The translations under genes were made by a program, and so were the position numbers. The notes under the pieces are model-generated. The model saw nothing but the letters and a program-made list of their open reading frames with translations, was not told the DNA's origin and did not search any database. A stretch of 64,000 bases of DNA, taken from NCBI GenBank assembly GCA_016709315.1, contig JADJMZ010000007.1, positions 1-64,000 of the forward strand. Reading direction: 5' to 3'. Below are positions 44,858-55,215 of this stretch, in pieces. The stretch is from Ignavibacteria bacterium (GTDB lineage: Bacteria > Bacteroidota > Ignavibacteria > Tepidaquicellales > Tepidaquicellaceae). The stretch's first letter is position 1, and every line of letters begins with the position of its first letter.

Positions 44858-44910
44858 TTAAACTGCAATACAAAGATACTCAGATTGTTATAAATATGCC
44901 GGAACCAATT

Positions 44911-45069
44911 TTAAGGATGTCTTGTAAATTCATCGCTTACTGTGAGTCTTTTTCTGCCTTTAGCTCTTCTTCTTGCTAAAACTTTTCTTCCGTTTTTAGT
45001 AGCCATTCGCTCTCTAAAACCGTGTTTGTTTTTTCTTTTCCGGTTGCTCGGTTGATATGTTCTTTTCAT
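44911..45069 (-). CDS. rpmH: 50S ribosomal protein L34
   Basis: 52 aa. Starts MKRTYQPSNRKRKNKHGFRE and continues RMATKNGRKVLARRRAKGRKRLTV, the full L34 pattern, very basic. The reading frame runs from ATG (45067-45069) to TAA (44911-44913). It is the first gene of the block that continues with rnpA, yidD and yidC. Its more usual neighbour, dnaA, is not found on the other side. Confidence 0.97.
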   Translation of the reverse strand: MKRTYQPSNRKRKNKHGFRERMATKNGRKVLARRRAKGRKRLTVSDEFTRHP

Positions 45070-45291
45070 TACTTATTTAATAATATTAATCACCAAAATA
45101 CGAATGCTAAGCAAGAATTTCAAGGAATTAATGAAATTACTTATAACTTTTATGGTTTTGCATGTTGGTCACAGAAGCAAGAGCATTTCTGCTGTAAAAT
45201 CATACTTTTTACACGGTTCTTCTTAATCTATGGTTTAAATGTAAAATGTTCGGCAACTAATTCTTGAATCCTACGAATTCAAAAATTACGG

Positions 45292-45324
45292 TTTGCATTC
45301 TTAAAACAGTTAAGTGTATTTTTG
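45292..45324 (+). promoter_or_regulatory. Candidate Bacteroidota-type promoter
   Basis: TTTG at 45292-45295 and TATTTTTG (TAnnTTTG) at 45317-45324 with a 21-base spacer fit the -33/-7 pattern known from Bacteroidota sigma factor promoters. The likely start point, near 45331, gives a ~30-base leader for the gene at 45361. The application to this lineage is inferred. Confidence 0.45.
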
Positions 45325-45360
45325 TATACATAAATTTTACAAACTTAAACTAACTGTTAT

Positions 45361-47754
45361 ATGAAAAAAACAAATTTAATCTTTAAAGTCATTCTTATGG
45401 CACTTGTCCTTAGTATAAAAGGATATTCTCAACAGCCGGATAACTGGCAGTGGCTTAATCCGAAACCTCAGGGGAACACATTGAATGCAATGGATTTTGT
45501 GAATGATAATACCGGATACACGGTGGGAAACTACGGCACAGCTTTAAAAACAACTGATAATGGAGTAAGCTGGAATAATTTAAACGCTGGTGTTTCAGTG
45601 CAGCTTTATAGTGTTGATTTTGCAGATCTGAATACCGGTTACATAGGCGGAGTCAATCAGGTGTTCAGGAAAACTACTGATGGCGGAATCACGTGGTCAG
45701 ATATTTTGCTCCCAACATTTACTAATTCAACTGTACTGGATATAAAATTTACAAATGCCGTTACAGGTTATGTATTAGGGTTTTTTCTTTCTGAAAGCAG
45801 AATCTGGAAAACGACAGATGGCGGACTTAACTGGGTAACTCAGACAACAGACGGTGCAAATTATCTGAACAACCTTTATTTCCTCAATGAGAATACAGGG
45901 TTTGGCTCAGGCGGATCTTTCGGAGGAGAAATAATTAAGACTACAAACGGCGGAGTTAACTGGAATTTTATTTATCAGGACAGCTATGCAAAACACAGCA
46001 TGGTCTTTATGAATTCACTTACAGGTTTTTCCGGAAGTGAACAGGGAAGGATATATAAGACTATAGACGGAGGAAACACCTGGAATTTTGTTTTATCAGA
46101 CGGAGGCATCGATATTACTTCAATGAATTTTATAGATGCAAACACAGGATTCGGATTCGGATCGGGTTCGGTTTATGTTAAAACTACTGACGGAGGTAAT
46201 AACTGGTATGAGAGCCTTCCTGTCGGAAGCAGCAATACAAGTCAGTACTTTGATGCTGCAGTAACTCCAAACGGAACAATTCATGCCGCAGGTACTTACG
46301 GCGCAATGATCAGGTCTACCAATGCCGGCGCAAATTTTACTTACAGTGCTTCAGTAACAGACGGTTATGTTTCGGATATAGAATTCATAAACAATTCGAC
46401 TGGTTATGCAGTAACAGGTTTCAATCACGGTGATATTTTAAAGACCACAAATTCAGGAACAACCTGGGTTTCTCAGATAAGCTCTTATACAACTTCCATA
46501 TATGGAATTGCATTTACCGGAGCTGAAACCGGTTATCTTGCAGGAAGTATTTCACTATATAAGACAACTAACGGCGGAACGAACTGGAATACTGTTTATA
46601 ACAGTACTACAAATGAAATTTTCACTGACATTGTATTTACAAATGCAAATACAGGATATGCCGTTGGTTCATACGGCAGACAGATGAAAACTACAAATGC
46701 AGGATTAAACTGGACATCCTCAACAATTTCCAGTTCGGGTTCAATTTTGAGTTCCTTATGTTTTGTAAATGAGACAACCGGTTATGCAGTCGGAGATAAT
46801 AATGCTGCTGTCAAAACAACAAATGCAGGATTGAACTGGACATCAATGACGGTTGCAACTCCATTCGTTAATTTAAATGATGTGTTTTTTACTGATACCA
46901 ATAACGGCTACATTTCCTGCGCAACAGGTATTTACAGATCAACAAACGGAGGTAATTCGTGGATTAAATTAATTACACCTTCAGGCGGATATGCAAAAGT
47001 TCAGTTCAGGGGAAACTATGGTTATGCAATAGCAGGTGACGGTAAGATAATCAAATCAACAGATGCCGGTGTTAACTGGATTGTACAACCGACTGTTACA
47101 AGTAACGGATTGTCAGCTCTTTATTTTAATTCTGATAACATTGTATATGCAGGCGGACTGATCGGAACAATTATAAAAACTATTCCTGCTGAACTGATAT
47201 CATTGAATACAACATTGAATCTTACTATGTTCATTGAAGGTTTTTATAACTCAAATATAAACAATACAGTGGGCGATTCTGTGAGTGTTTATTTAAGAAA
47301 TTCTTCTTCTCCGTATTCTCTGGTTGATTCAGCAAAGGGAATCTTATCATCATCAGGAAATGTGTCATTCAGTTTAAACAATTTATCTTCAGGACAATAT
47401 TACATTGTTATAAAGCACAGAAACAGCATTGAAACCTGGAGCAGGCAGGGAGGTGAAACTTTTGTTTCCGGCAGTAATGTAAATTATGTAATGTCAGATC
47501 AGATAACAAAAGCTTTTGGAAATAATTTAAAGCAGGTTGATTCTTCACCGGTAAGATTTGCAATTTATAACGGCGATGTGAATCATGACGGAATAACAGA
47601 TGCAGCGGATATCAGCGCAATAGATAATGATGCAACCTATGCGGTCATCGGATATGTGAATACTGATCTGACCGGAGATAACTTTGTGGATGCAGGAGAT
47701 ATGAGTATTGCAGATAATAATGTAACATTCGGAGTGAGCGCAATTACTCCCTGA
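45361..47754 (+). CDS. Secreted YCF48-type beta-propeller protein with dockerin-like tail
   Basis: 797 aa. Signal peptide ~1-23 (ends GYSQQ). About 14 YCF48/BNR-like repeats (e.g. NTGYTVGNYGTALKTTDNG..W) over residues ~30-600. The tail from 'LNLTMFIEGFY' (~620) holds a beta domain and ends with two DxNxDGxxDxxD-type loops (DVNHDGITDAAD, DLTGDNFVDAGD) and ITP. It has no T9SS sorting domain. The intact sister of the decapitated 6242-8512 gene. The tail's nucleotide sequence is close to that of the next gene. Confidence 0.85.
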   Translation: MKKTNLIFKVILMALVLSIKGYSQQPDNWQWLNPKPQGNTLNAMDFVNDNTGYTVGNYGTALKTTDNGVSWNNLNAGVSVQLYSVDFADLNTGYIGGVNQVFRKTTDGGITWSDILLPTFTNSTVLDIKFTNAVTGYVLGFFLSESRIWKTTDGGLNWVTQTTDGANYLNNLYFLNENTGFGSGGSFGGEIIKTTNGGVNWNFIYQDSYAKHSMVFMNSLTGFSGSEQGRIYKTIDGGNTWNFVLSDGGIDITSMNFIDANTGFGFGSGSVYVKTTDGGNNWYESLPVGSSNTSQYFDAAVTPNGTIHAAGTYGAMIRSTNAGANFTYSASVTDGYVSDIEFINNSTGYAVTGFNHGDILKTTNSGTTWVSQISSYTTSIYGIAFTGAETGYLAGSISLYKTTNGGTNWNTVYNSTTNEIFTDIVFTNANTGYAVGSYGRQMKTTNAGLNWTSSTISSSGSILSSLCFVNETTGYAVGDNNAAVKTTNAGLNWTSMTVATPFVNLNDVFFTDTNNGYISCATGIYRSTNGGNSWIKLITPSGGYAKVQFRGNYGYAIAGDGKIIKSTDAGVNWIVQPTVTSNGLSALYFNSDNIVYAGGLIGTIIKTIPAELISLNTTLNLTMFIEGFYNSNINNTVGDSVSVYLRNSSSPYSLVDSAKGILSSSGNVSFSLNNLSSGQYYIVIKHRNSIETWSRQGGETFVSGSNVNYVMSDQITKAFGNNLKQVDSSPVRFAIYNGDVNHDGITDAADISAIDNDATYAVIGYVNTDLTGDNFVDAGDMSIADNNVTFGVSAITP

Positions 47755-47942
47755 AGACTGTGAACATTGAAATTTAAGAGTATGCATAATTTATAACTTT
47801 ATTTCAAAATCATGAACAGATTTATCATTCCAATTGTCATAAATTTATTAACAGTGAATACTTCACTGAAACAAAATTATATTAAACAAATTAAGTGTTG
47901 ATTAAATTTAAATACGTATTTTTTAATTTAATTATTAAAAAA

Positions 47943-50447
47943 ATGAAAAATATATTTATAATTTGTACAATCATTATACTTATTTTAAGTAACAGTATTA
48001 TTTTCTCACAGGGATCAGAGAATAATTCATGGCGTTTTTACAGGCCTGGTAATACAGGAATACAGGGTGATTATTGTGATGCGATATGGATTGGTCCTGA
48101 TGGTGATCCTTATATTGGAGGTTATGATCCAATATTCGAAGACGGAGGGTTCGCAAAATTCAAACAATCTGAAAACCGTTGGATAAATTATTCTAACGCT
48201 GATTATCCGGTAATAGGCGGTCACGAAGTCGGTGATGCACGGATCAATGACATAGTTCAGGATAATAACGGAAAGCTCTGGATGGCAACCTGGCAGGGGG
48301 CGCTTTTGTTTAATCCTGCTGCCGGAGGTTCATCATTAATTAACTACAAAGCGAATAATTCAGATTTACTGGGTTATACCACTGATCTGGACATTGCTCC
48401 TGATAACTCAGTCTGGTTTGTAAGCGGCGGACTTGTAAGATTTAATCAGGCTAACAATTCATGGACTTCCTGGGAAGGCGGTGAAAAATTTATAGCTGTA
48501 CATCCCAGATCAGGCGGAGCATATGACGTATGGTCAGCAGCAGATTACTTTGGATATGTATTTCAGTTTAATAGTACAACAGGACTGTGGACAAGCTATC
48601 TGCCTGATTCTCCGGGTCAGATTGCCGGAATGCCGGGTAAGGATTGTGTTGACGATGCAGGAAATTTCTGGGCATTTCGTATGGCAGATACACCCGGTGA
48701 CTGGGAAAAGCTCGACTACAGACGACCTGACGGAACATGGGTTTCTCCTGCTCCCCCTTACCCAAGCATAACTTTTGACACCTGGGCTTTCAAAGCTTTT
48801 GGTAATGCTCAGGCGCTGCTGGTAAACGGTAATGGTGAAACATGGAGATTCAACGGAACAACATGGTCAAGTCTTGGAATCTGGAGACCGGGACAATATT
48901 CTTCGGCTGTTGATATTGATGCTCAGGGAAATGTCTGGGTTTCAGGTACAGGCGGTGCTGCTAAAAGGAATGCACAGACCGGAATCTGGCAACGGTACCG
49001 GATAACAAATACCGGTCAGTTCAGCAACTGGAACAATGATTTAACAATTGACCCCATTAGCAATACAGTCTGGATAGGCGGAAATGCCGGAACCGGTATT
49101 GGCGGAATGATGAAATTTGATGGTGAAAGATGGTTTTGTTTTAATCAGGAAACATACGGACTTGGGGTTGAATGGCCATTTATGAATGACGATTGTCATG
49201 CACTTGCGTACAGAGAATCAAATGGAAATCTGGCAATATCCCCATTAAACTGGTTAATTGGAATTCATGAGTGGACCGGAACAGGATTTAATACTCTCCT
49301 GCCTGAAGGCGGTGCACAAAAACTTGTTGAAGATTCACAAGGCAGATTATGGGCGTTGGGAGAATATTTCAGTCTGAAATATTATAATGGTGGAACCTGG
49401 ACACCTGTCGATTTCACAGGATGGGGCAATAGTATTGTGAAAGATCCAACCAGAGCAGGTACTGTCTGGGCAAGTACTTCAAACGAACTTCTCAGAACAG
49501 ACGGAACATATAATTTCTCCAGATCACCGGACGATTTTCCGGAATTAAATAATACCGGCGGTTCTCTTACTACTGTTACACCTGACCAAAACAATATCGC
49601 ATGGGTTGGAAGTGACAGGGGTCTTATTAAATTAAATGCAGGTACAGGTGCTTATCAGTTTTATTCACCAGCAAATTCAAATATTCCGGGTGACTGGATT
49701 TTGCCATACGTTAAATCTCCGGACGGAAAAGTCTGGTTTTCATTTTCCAACAGCATTACAAAAGCTTCCGGAATAGGATGGTTTAACGGTTCTGACTTTG
49801 GATCTTTTTCTCCATCGCCTGCAGGATTGCCAAATAATATTATTCAGGAAATAGAATTGAAAATAATATCAGGCGGATATGAGTTATGGATAAGCTGCAT
49901 GAGCCGCGGAATAGCCGTCTTAACAGTGAAAAATCCTTTATTAAATTTGTCAGTCAGTTTTGAAGCAATAAATGAACAGGATACTATTATAGTTGAATTG
50001 AGAAATGCTTCCGCACCATATAATATAGTAGAAACAAAAAGAAGTATTGGAGGTCAGGGAATTAATAACCAGATACTTTTTTCTAATGGAGTAAATGGTA
50101 CTCCGTATTATATTGTTGCAAAACACAGAAATTCAATTGAAACATGGAGCGGAATTTCATCTTCTTTTACATCAGGAATATTATCTTATAATTTCACAAC
50201 AGCAGCTGCACAGGCGTTTGGAAATAATATGAAACTGGTTGGATCATTATGGTCATTTTATTCAGGTGATGTAAATCAGGACCAAATTATAGATGCAGCG
50301 GATATCAGCGCAATTGACAATGACGCAACTTATTCGGTCAGCGGATATGTGAATACTGATTTGACCGGTGATAACTTTGTAGATGCAGGAGACATGAGTA
50401 TAGCAGATAATAATGTTACATTCGGAGTGAGCACAATTACTCCCTGA
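47943..50447 (+). CDS. Secreted two-component-regulator-type propeller protein with dockerin-like tail
   Basis: 834 aa from ATG at 47943; an earlier TTG at 47895 would add 16 residues before the signal peptide and is unlikely. Signal peptide ends IIFSQG. The body, ~25-670, contains repeats of the type 'IWMATWQGAL' / 'NVWVSGTGGAAKRNAQTGIW' (reg_prop-like, propeller). The tail is dockerin-like (DVNQDQIIDAAD, DLTGDNFVDAGD). The same propeller occurs in the next gene with a T9SS tail. The gene ends four bases before a heptad array. Confidence 0.85.
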   Translation: MKNIFIICTIIILILSNSIIFSQGSENNSWRFYRPGNTGIQGDYCDAIWIGPDGDPYIGGYDPIFEDGGFAKFKQSENRWINYSNADYPVIGGHEVGDARINDIVQDNNGKLWMATWQGALLFNPAAGGSSLINYKANNSDLLGYTTDLDIAPDNSVWFVSGGLVRFNQANNSWTSWEGGEKFIAVHPRSGGAYDVWSAADYFGYVFQFNSTTGLWTSYLPDSPGQIAGMPGKDCVDDAGNFWAFRMADTPGDWEKLDYRRPDGTWVSPAPPYPSITFDTWAFKAFGNAQALLVNGNGETWRFNGTTWSSLGIWRPGQYSSAVDIDAQGNVWVSGTGGAAKRNAQTGIWQRYRITNTGQFSNWNNDLTIDPISNTVWIGGNAGTGIGGMMKFDGERWFCFNQETYGLGVEWPFMNDDCHALAYRESNGNLAISPLNWLIGIHEWTGTGFNTLLPEGGAQKLVEDSQGRLWALGEYFSLKYYNGGTWTPVDFTGWGNSIVKDPTRAGTVWASTSNELLRTDGTYNFSRSPDDFPELNNTGGSLTTVTPDQNNIAWVGSDRGLIKLNAGTGAYQFYSPANSNIPGDWILPYVKSPDGKVWFSFSNSITKASGIGWFNGSDFGSFSPSPAGLPNNIIQEIELKIISGGYELWISCMSRGIAVLTVKNPLLNLSVSFEAINEQDTIIVELRNASAPYNIVETKRSIGGQGINNQILFSNGVNGTPYYIVAKHRNSIETWSGISSSFTSGILSYNFTTAAAQAFGNNMKLVGSLWSFYSGDVNQDQIIDAADISAIDNDATYSVSGYVNTDLTGDNFVDAGDMSIADNNVTFGVSTITP

Positions 50448-50450
50448 ATA

Positions 50451-50576
50451 GGCAAAAGTGAATAGGCAATAGTGAATAGGCAATAGTGAATGGGCAATAG
50501 TGAATGGGCAATAGGCAATAGGCAATAGTGAATAGGCAATAGTGAATAGGCAATAGTGAATAGGCAATAGGCAATA
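50451..50576 (+). repeat. Heptad array, 18 units, four bases after a stop codon
   Basis: Units alternate ggcaata (and one ggcaaaa) with gtgaata (some gtgaatg): 18 consecutive heptads, 126 bp. Same words and same orientation to transcription as the array at 8507-8618. The order is not strictly alternating (three ggcaata in a row), so the unit is 7, not 14, bases. Confidence 0.85.
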
Positions 50577-50644
50577 GTTAACAATAAATGTCCAGGCGTA
50601 TATGCTCTGTTAATCAATTTAATTAATCAATAAAAATATGTAGG

Positions 50645-53137
50645 ATGAATGACCAATCTAAATTATCTCAAATGAAGAAAAGTATACTTATCTTTTTGAC
50701 ATTGGCATTTGCATTTCAAACAGCTGATGCTCAAATCACGGCACTTAACCAAAATCGTTCTCACTTTATATCAGGCAAGTCAGGCATTGGCGGCGGTTAT
50801 TCTGACAGAGGAGAATTAGTTCAGCAGAACTCAAATGGCGGTAACATAAACAACGGGATCAGTTATTCCTGGCGATATTATAACACCGGCAATACTGGAA
50901 TTCAGGGAGATTATGTTGAAGCTGTCTGGATCGACCATGATGGAGACCCTTATATTGCCGGATATACTCCAGGGTGGGAAGAAGGCGGATTTGCAAAATA
51001 CATTCAAACAGAAAACAGATGGATTAATTATTCTAATATAGATTATCCGGTAATAGGTAATATTAACGATGTTGGTTCTTCACGCATAAGCGACATTGAA
51101 GAAGATACAAACGGAATATTATGGATGGCAACCTGGCGAGGAATTCTGAAATTCAATCCTGATATAGGCGGCAGCTCTATAGAATTCTGGGGAGCTGATA
51201 ACTCTCAACATCCCGGCGGAAGAACAATTGATCTGGAAATTGCTCCGGACGGATCTGTATGGGCGGCAGTTCTTTCTGTAGTCTGGGGCGACGGCGGGTT
51301 AGTAAATTATAATCCTGCTACAAACGTTTGGCGTTACTGGCATTATGGATCAATAGCTAATAACTGGCCGGGTTTAATCGGGTTTTGTGAAAACGTATCA
51401 ATACAGAAAAAAACTTCAGGCGGATATGTTGTCTGGGTTGACGGCGCAGGATGGAATACGATGATAACATTTGACAGTGATTCACAGCTTTTTACACTTC
51501 TTCCGCAAAATCAGGTTCCAGGTGAAGTCGTTGCTTTACCCGGAAGCGATTGTATTGATGATGTTAACAATTTATGGGCTTTCAGATATACTGATTCAGG
51601 AAATATTTATTCGCTTGATTACAGAACACCGTCCGGAAACTGGATCACACCGCCTCAGCCGTTGTCAAATACAGAAAATGATATATGGGCATTCAAAGCT
51701 TATGGCAATGGCAATGCTCTGCTTATTGATGATAACAGCAGAGTTTGGTTATTCAATGGTTCCGTTTGGCAGGATTTGGGTGTATGGAGAGAAGGAGGTT
51801 TCTCTTATGGAGTAGACATAGATGCAAACGGGAATATCTGGGCAACGGGAATTGGCGGTGCCGCAAAGCGTAACGCTCAGACAGGTATCTGGCAAAGATA
51901 TCGTATTACAAACTCATCTCAGATTACATACTGGGTTGAAGATATAACTATTGATGATGAAGGCAATGTTTATATGGCGGGGAATGCAGGAACAGGTGTA
52001 GGCGGTTTTCAGAAATTTGACGGAACAAGATGGACAGGATTTAATGAATTCACTTACGGACTTGGTAATCCATTTCCATTTCCAACTGATAACGCTGAAG
52101 TTTTATACTTCAGACCTTCAAATGGAAATATTATTGTCAACCCAATGTTTAACAATCTGCATTCATGGAATGGAAGTAACTATACTTCACTAAATTATTC
52201 AAATGCTCGCTCGCAAGGTGTAGTTGAAGATTCTCAAAACAGGTTATGGAGTCTGGGTGAATATTATGATCTGAAATATTATTCAAACAACATCTGGACT
52301 TCTGTTCCATTTATTGGATCAGGTTCAAACATAAAGAAAGATCCTGCAAGACCCGGAACGGTCTGGGCTTGTTCAGGATATCAGGTCTTAAGAACGGATG
52401 GTGTTTACAATTTTTCAAAAGTGACAGACGATTTTTCAGAGCTTGATCCTCAAAGCGACGGACTAACTACAGTAGTTCCGATTGCAGACGGCTTTGCCTG
52501 GGTTGGCACTAACCAGGGATTGGCAAAGATAAATTCGAATAACGGCTCATATCAGTTTTTTTCTCCGTCTAATTCGCAAATTCCCGGTGAAAATATTTCT
52601 CCGCTTACAGTAACACCGGACGGAAGACTTTGGTTTACAAACTTCGGAAGTAATTCAACTTCTGTTTATGGCTTATGTTGGTATGACGGAACGAACTTCG
52701 GTATTTTCCCTCAGCAGCAAACAGGCGGCTTGCCGCATGCTCAGATTTATGATGTAGAAGTTAAAAACATACAGGATGGATATGAGCTCTGGATAAGTTG
52801 TGCAAGCAGAGGAGTTGCTGTTCTTACAGTTGACAATACGCCTGTTAATGTTAAAGTTCAGGAAACACAAATTAATTCTTTTGTATTAATGCAGAATTAT
52901 CCGAACCCTTTTAATCCGGTAACGAATCTGGAATTCACAATTTATGAAACAGGCATTGTTTCGCTGAAGATATATGACATTGCCGGGAAAGAAGTGACGA
53001 CTATTGTAAACGCTGATTTAAAACCCGGAACATATAAATATAATTTTAACGCCTCTGATCTTGCAAGCGGAACTTATTTTTATACTATGGCTTCAAAGAA
53101 TTTTTCGGAGACAAAAAAAATGGTAGTTCTGAAATAA
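50645..53137 (+). CDS. Secreted two-component-regulator-type propeller protein with T9SS sorting domain
   Basis: 830 aa; ATG at 50672 (MKKSILIF) may be the true start, giving 821 aa. The signal peptide ends TADAQ. The propeller part is closely similar to that of the upstream gene ('NTGIQGDYVEAVWIDHDGDPYI' in part, 'GGAAKRNAQTGIWQRYRITN' in both), so they are tandem duplicates. The tail is a T9SS sorting domain (LMQNYPNPFNPVTNLEF to TKKMVVLK), not a dockerin-like module. Surface or released protein; ligand unknown. Confidence 0.85.
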   Translation: MNDQSKLSQMKKSILIFLTLAFAFQTADAQITALNQNRSHFISGKSGIGGGYSDRGELVQQNSNGGNINNGISYSWRYYNTGNTGIQGDYVEAVWIDHDGDPYIAGYTPGWEEGGFAKYIQTENRWINYSNIDYPVIGNINDVGSSRISDIEEDTNGILWMATWRGILKFNPDIGGSSIEFWGADNSQHPGGRTIDLEIAPDGSVWAAVLSVVWGDGGLVNYNPATNVWRYWHYGSIANNWPGLIGFCENVSIQKKTSGGYVVWVDGAGWNTMITFDSDSQLFTLLPQNQVPGEVVALPGSDCIDDVNNLWAFRYTDSGNIYSLDYRTPSGNWITPPQPLSNTENDIWAFKAYGNGNALLIDDNSRVWLFNGSVWQDLGVWREGGFSYGVDIDANGNIWATGIGGAAKRNAQTGIWQRYRITNSSQITYWVEDITIDDEGNVYMAGNAGTGVGGFQKFDGTRWTGFNEFTYGLGNPFPFPTDNAEVLYFRPSNGNIIVNPMFNNLHSWNGSNYTSLNYSNARSQGVVEDSQNRLWSLGEYYDLKYYSNNIWTSVPFIGSGSNIKKDPARPGTVWACSGYQVLRTDGVYNFSKVTDDFSELDPQSDGLTTVVPIADGFAWVGTNQGLAKINSNNGSYQFFSPSNSQIPGENISPLTVTPDGRLWFTNFGSNSTSVYGLCWYDGTNFGIFPQQQTGGLPHAQIYDVEVKNIQDGYELWISCASRGVAVLTVDNTPVNVKVQETQINSFVLMQNYPNPFNPVTNLEFTIYETGIVSLKIYDIAGKEVTTIVNADLKPGTYKYNFNASDLASGTYFYTMASKNFSETKKMVVLK

Positions 53138-53233
53138 TTCCGGTTGCAATCAATATGAAAGTTAATTACGGAATATTCATTCTATAAATAAAAAATTTAT
53201 AAATTTCATTAATTATCATTAACTAAATGAATT

Positions 53234-55041
53234 ATGAAAAATTTAATAAATGTAGTTTTAACAATTATAATTCTAGTTTTTAGCAGAGTTAGTTTAAATG
53301 CTCAGGCTGTCACAACGGATTGGGTTGTAAATAATTTTCCCGGAATACCGGTTGGTGTAATGACCGGTTTAGATCAGAACGACAATGTTTTAGTTACCGG
53401 TCAATCAGGTGATCACAACAGGATCATAACAAAAAATATGATACAAACGGAAACCTTATCTGGGAAAGAACATATTCAATCTCCGGTTATGCTGTTGCAG
53501 CTACATGGCTTTCAATAGATAATTCAGGCAATATAATCGTAACCGGTTACCCTCACAATTTCAGCAGTAACCCTATAGAATCAGGATTGCTGACCCTGAA
53601 ATATGATAATAACGGAAACTTACTCTGGGATAAATTGATCCAGGGCACATGGGCTTTTGCAGTGCGATCAATTGTTGATCAGTCGGGAAATATTTATGTT
53701 ACCGGAAGAGCTTGGCAATATACAGCAACATACGATTTCGTTACAGTTAAATACGCTCCTGACGGAACTCAATTATGGTTTGATACTTTTGATCAGAATT
53801 CAGGATTTCATACACCGAACAGCATGGACTTAGACCAGTACGGAAACCTTTTTATAACAGGAGGGGGACAGAGCGGAGGATTAATTACTGTAATGTATAA
53901 TAACTCCGGCGTGCGTCAATGGGTGCGGGAAAAATCCGGAACTGCCGGTAACAATATTAAGTCTGACGGAAACGGAGGAATTTTTGTAACAGGATCATTC
54001 TATGATTACAATACAGGAACGAGCAATGATATTATGCTTTTGAAATATGATCTCGCAGGTAATTTAGTTTGGCAAAGATTTTATGACTTTGGTAATTCCG
54101 AATACGGGAATCTTATAAATATTGATTCTCATTCTAACATATTTATTACCGGATTTGGCGCATTACAGGGAGCTTTTCCGGGCTGGCTTACCGTCAAAGT
54201 TGATCCATCAGGAAATCTTTTATGGTATAAAAGATTTAAATTTAATTCCGGCTGGGAAGAATATCCTTACTTTGCATTGACCGGACCGGAAGATGAGATA
54301 TATGTTACAGGTAATGTGGGTGTAGCATACGGGGGGACTACATATCATGGAATGGAAACTGTACGGTATAATTCCGACGGAAGCAATCCCTGGGTTGCCG
54401 GGGTCAATCTTTATGCAGGAATTGGAAAAGGTCTTGCGCTTGGTTCTGATTTGAGTTTATACGGCGTAGGAATGTTCTATTATTCTGTAATAAAATATTC
54501 ACAATCCTTAACACTGAATGTTAAAACATCAATTGAAGGATTTTATGATCCTGTACAGAATAAAATGGTAAAAGATACAGCTAAAGTTTATTTAAAAAGT
54601 TCATCGTCACCTTACTCTATAGTTGATTCCGCTTTAGCAATACTTGATTCTAACGGAAACGGGAAATTCAATTTTCCGAATGCTGCCAATTCTGTTCCAT
54701 ATTACATTGTAATAAATCACCGGAATAGCGTGGAAACCTGGAGCGCAGCAGCTAACAGTTTCTCATCCGGAAATGTGAGTTATGATTTTACGATTTCTTC
54801 CGGACAGGCATTTGGGAATAATCAGATTTTAAAAGGCGCAAAGTATTGTATCTACAGCGGTGATGTAAATAAAGACGGTTTAATTGATGCAGGTGATTTA
54901 GCTTTGGTTGACAACGCTGTAATTTTTTCATTAAGCGGATATGTAAATACAGATGCTGACGGAAATAATTTTACAGATGCAGGAGATTTAAGTATTGTGG
55001 ATAATAATACTTCACACGGAGTTATTGCAATAACTCCTTAA
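53234..55041 (+). CDS. Secreted SBBP-type propeller protein with dockerin-like tail, split by a -1 frameshift
   Basis: The first part (53234-53518) carries the signal peptide (ends NAQA) and the first repeats. At 53431-53437 lies AAAAAAT in the phase A-AAA-AAT; a -1 shift there restores 'KYDTNGNLIWERTYS', the next SBBP-like repeat (YDxNGNxxW), and the reading frame runs on to 55041. The fused protein would be about 602 aa. It has four or more SBBP repeats (residues ~50-350) and a dockerin-like tail (DVNKDGLIDAGD, DADGNNFTDAGD). Either a homopolymer indel (mutation or sequencing error) or a programmed frameshift would explain it. Confidence 0.8.
53431..53437 (+). other. Slippery heptamer at the frameshift point
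   Basis: A-AAA-AAT in the reading phase expected of -1 frameshift sites (X-XXY-YYZ). Slipping one base back here joins the two reading frames at a repeat boundary with no loss of repeat sequence. No downstream structure was evaluated. Confidence 0.5.
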
Positions 55042-55215
55042 TTATATATTTTTTAAATCATTTATTATCCGGAAGATTTCTAATTGAAACACCGGATTTA
55101 AATACTTATGCTGTATAAAAATGTTTACACAGTTTTGCAAAATTTTATAGAACTCTGATTTTATAATATTTATTTTCATTTAAGTTTATATTTCAAACCT
55201 GATAAAAAATACCTT

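Noticed and set aside
45070..45290. Replication origin next to rpmH
   Set aside because: No run of DnaA boxes and no dnaA; one partial match only.
50262..50617. Minus-strand reading frames with the same repeat peptide
   Set aside because: Translation of the array at 50451-50576 on the opposite strand.
6242..55041. Cellulosome, because of dockerin-like loops
   Set aside because: No scaffoldin or clear cohesin or glycoside hydrolase is present; only the beta domain at 19321 is faintly cohesin-like.
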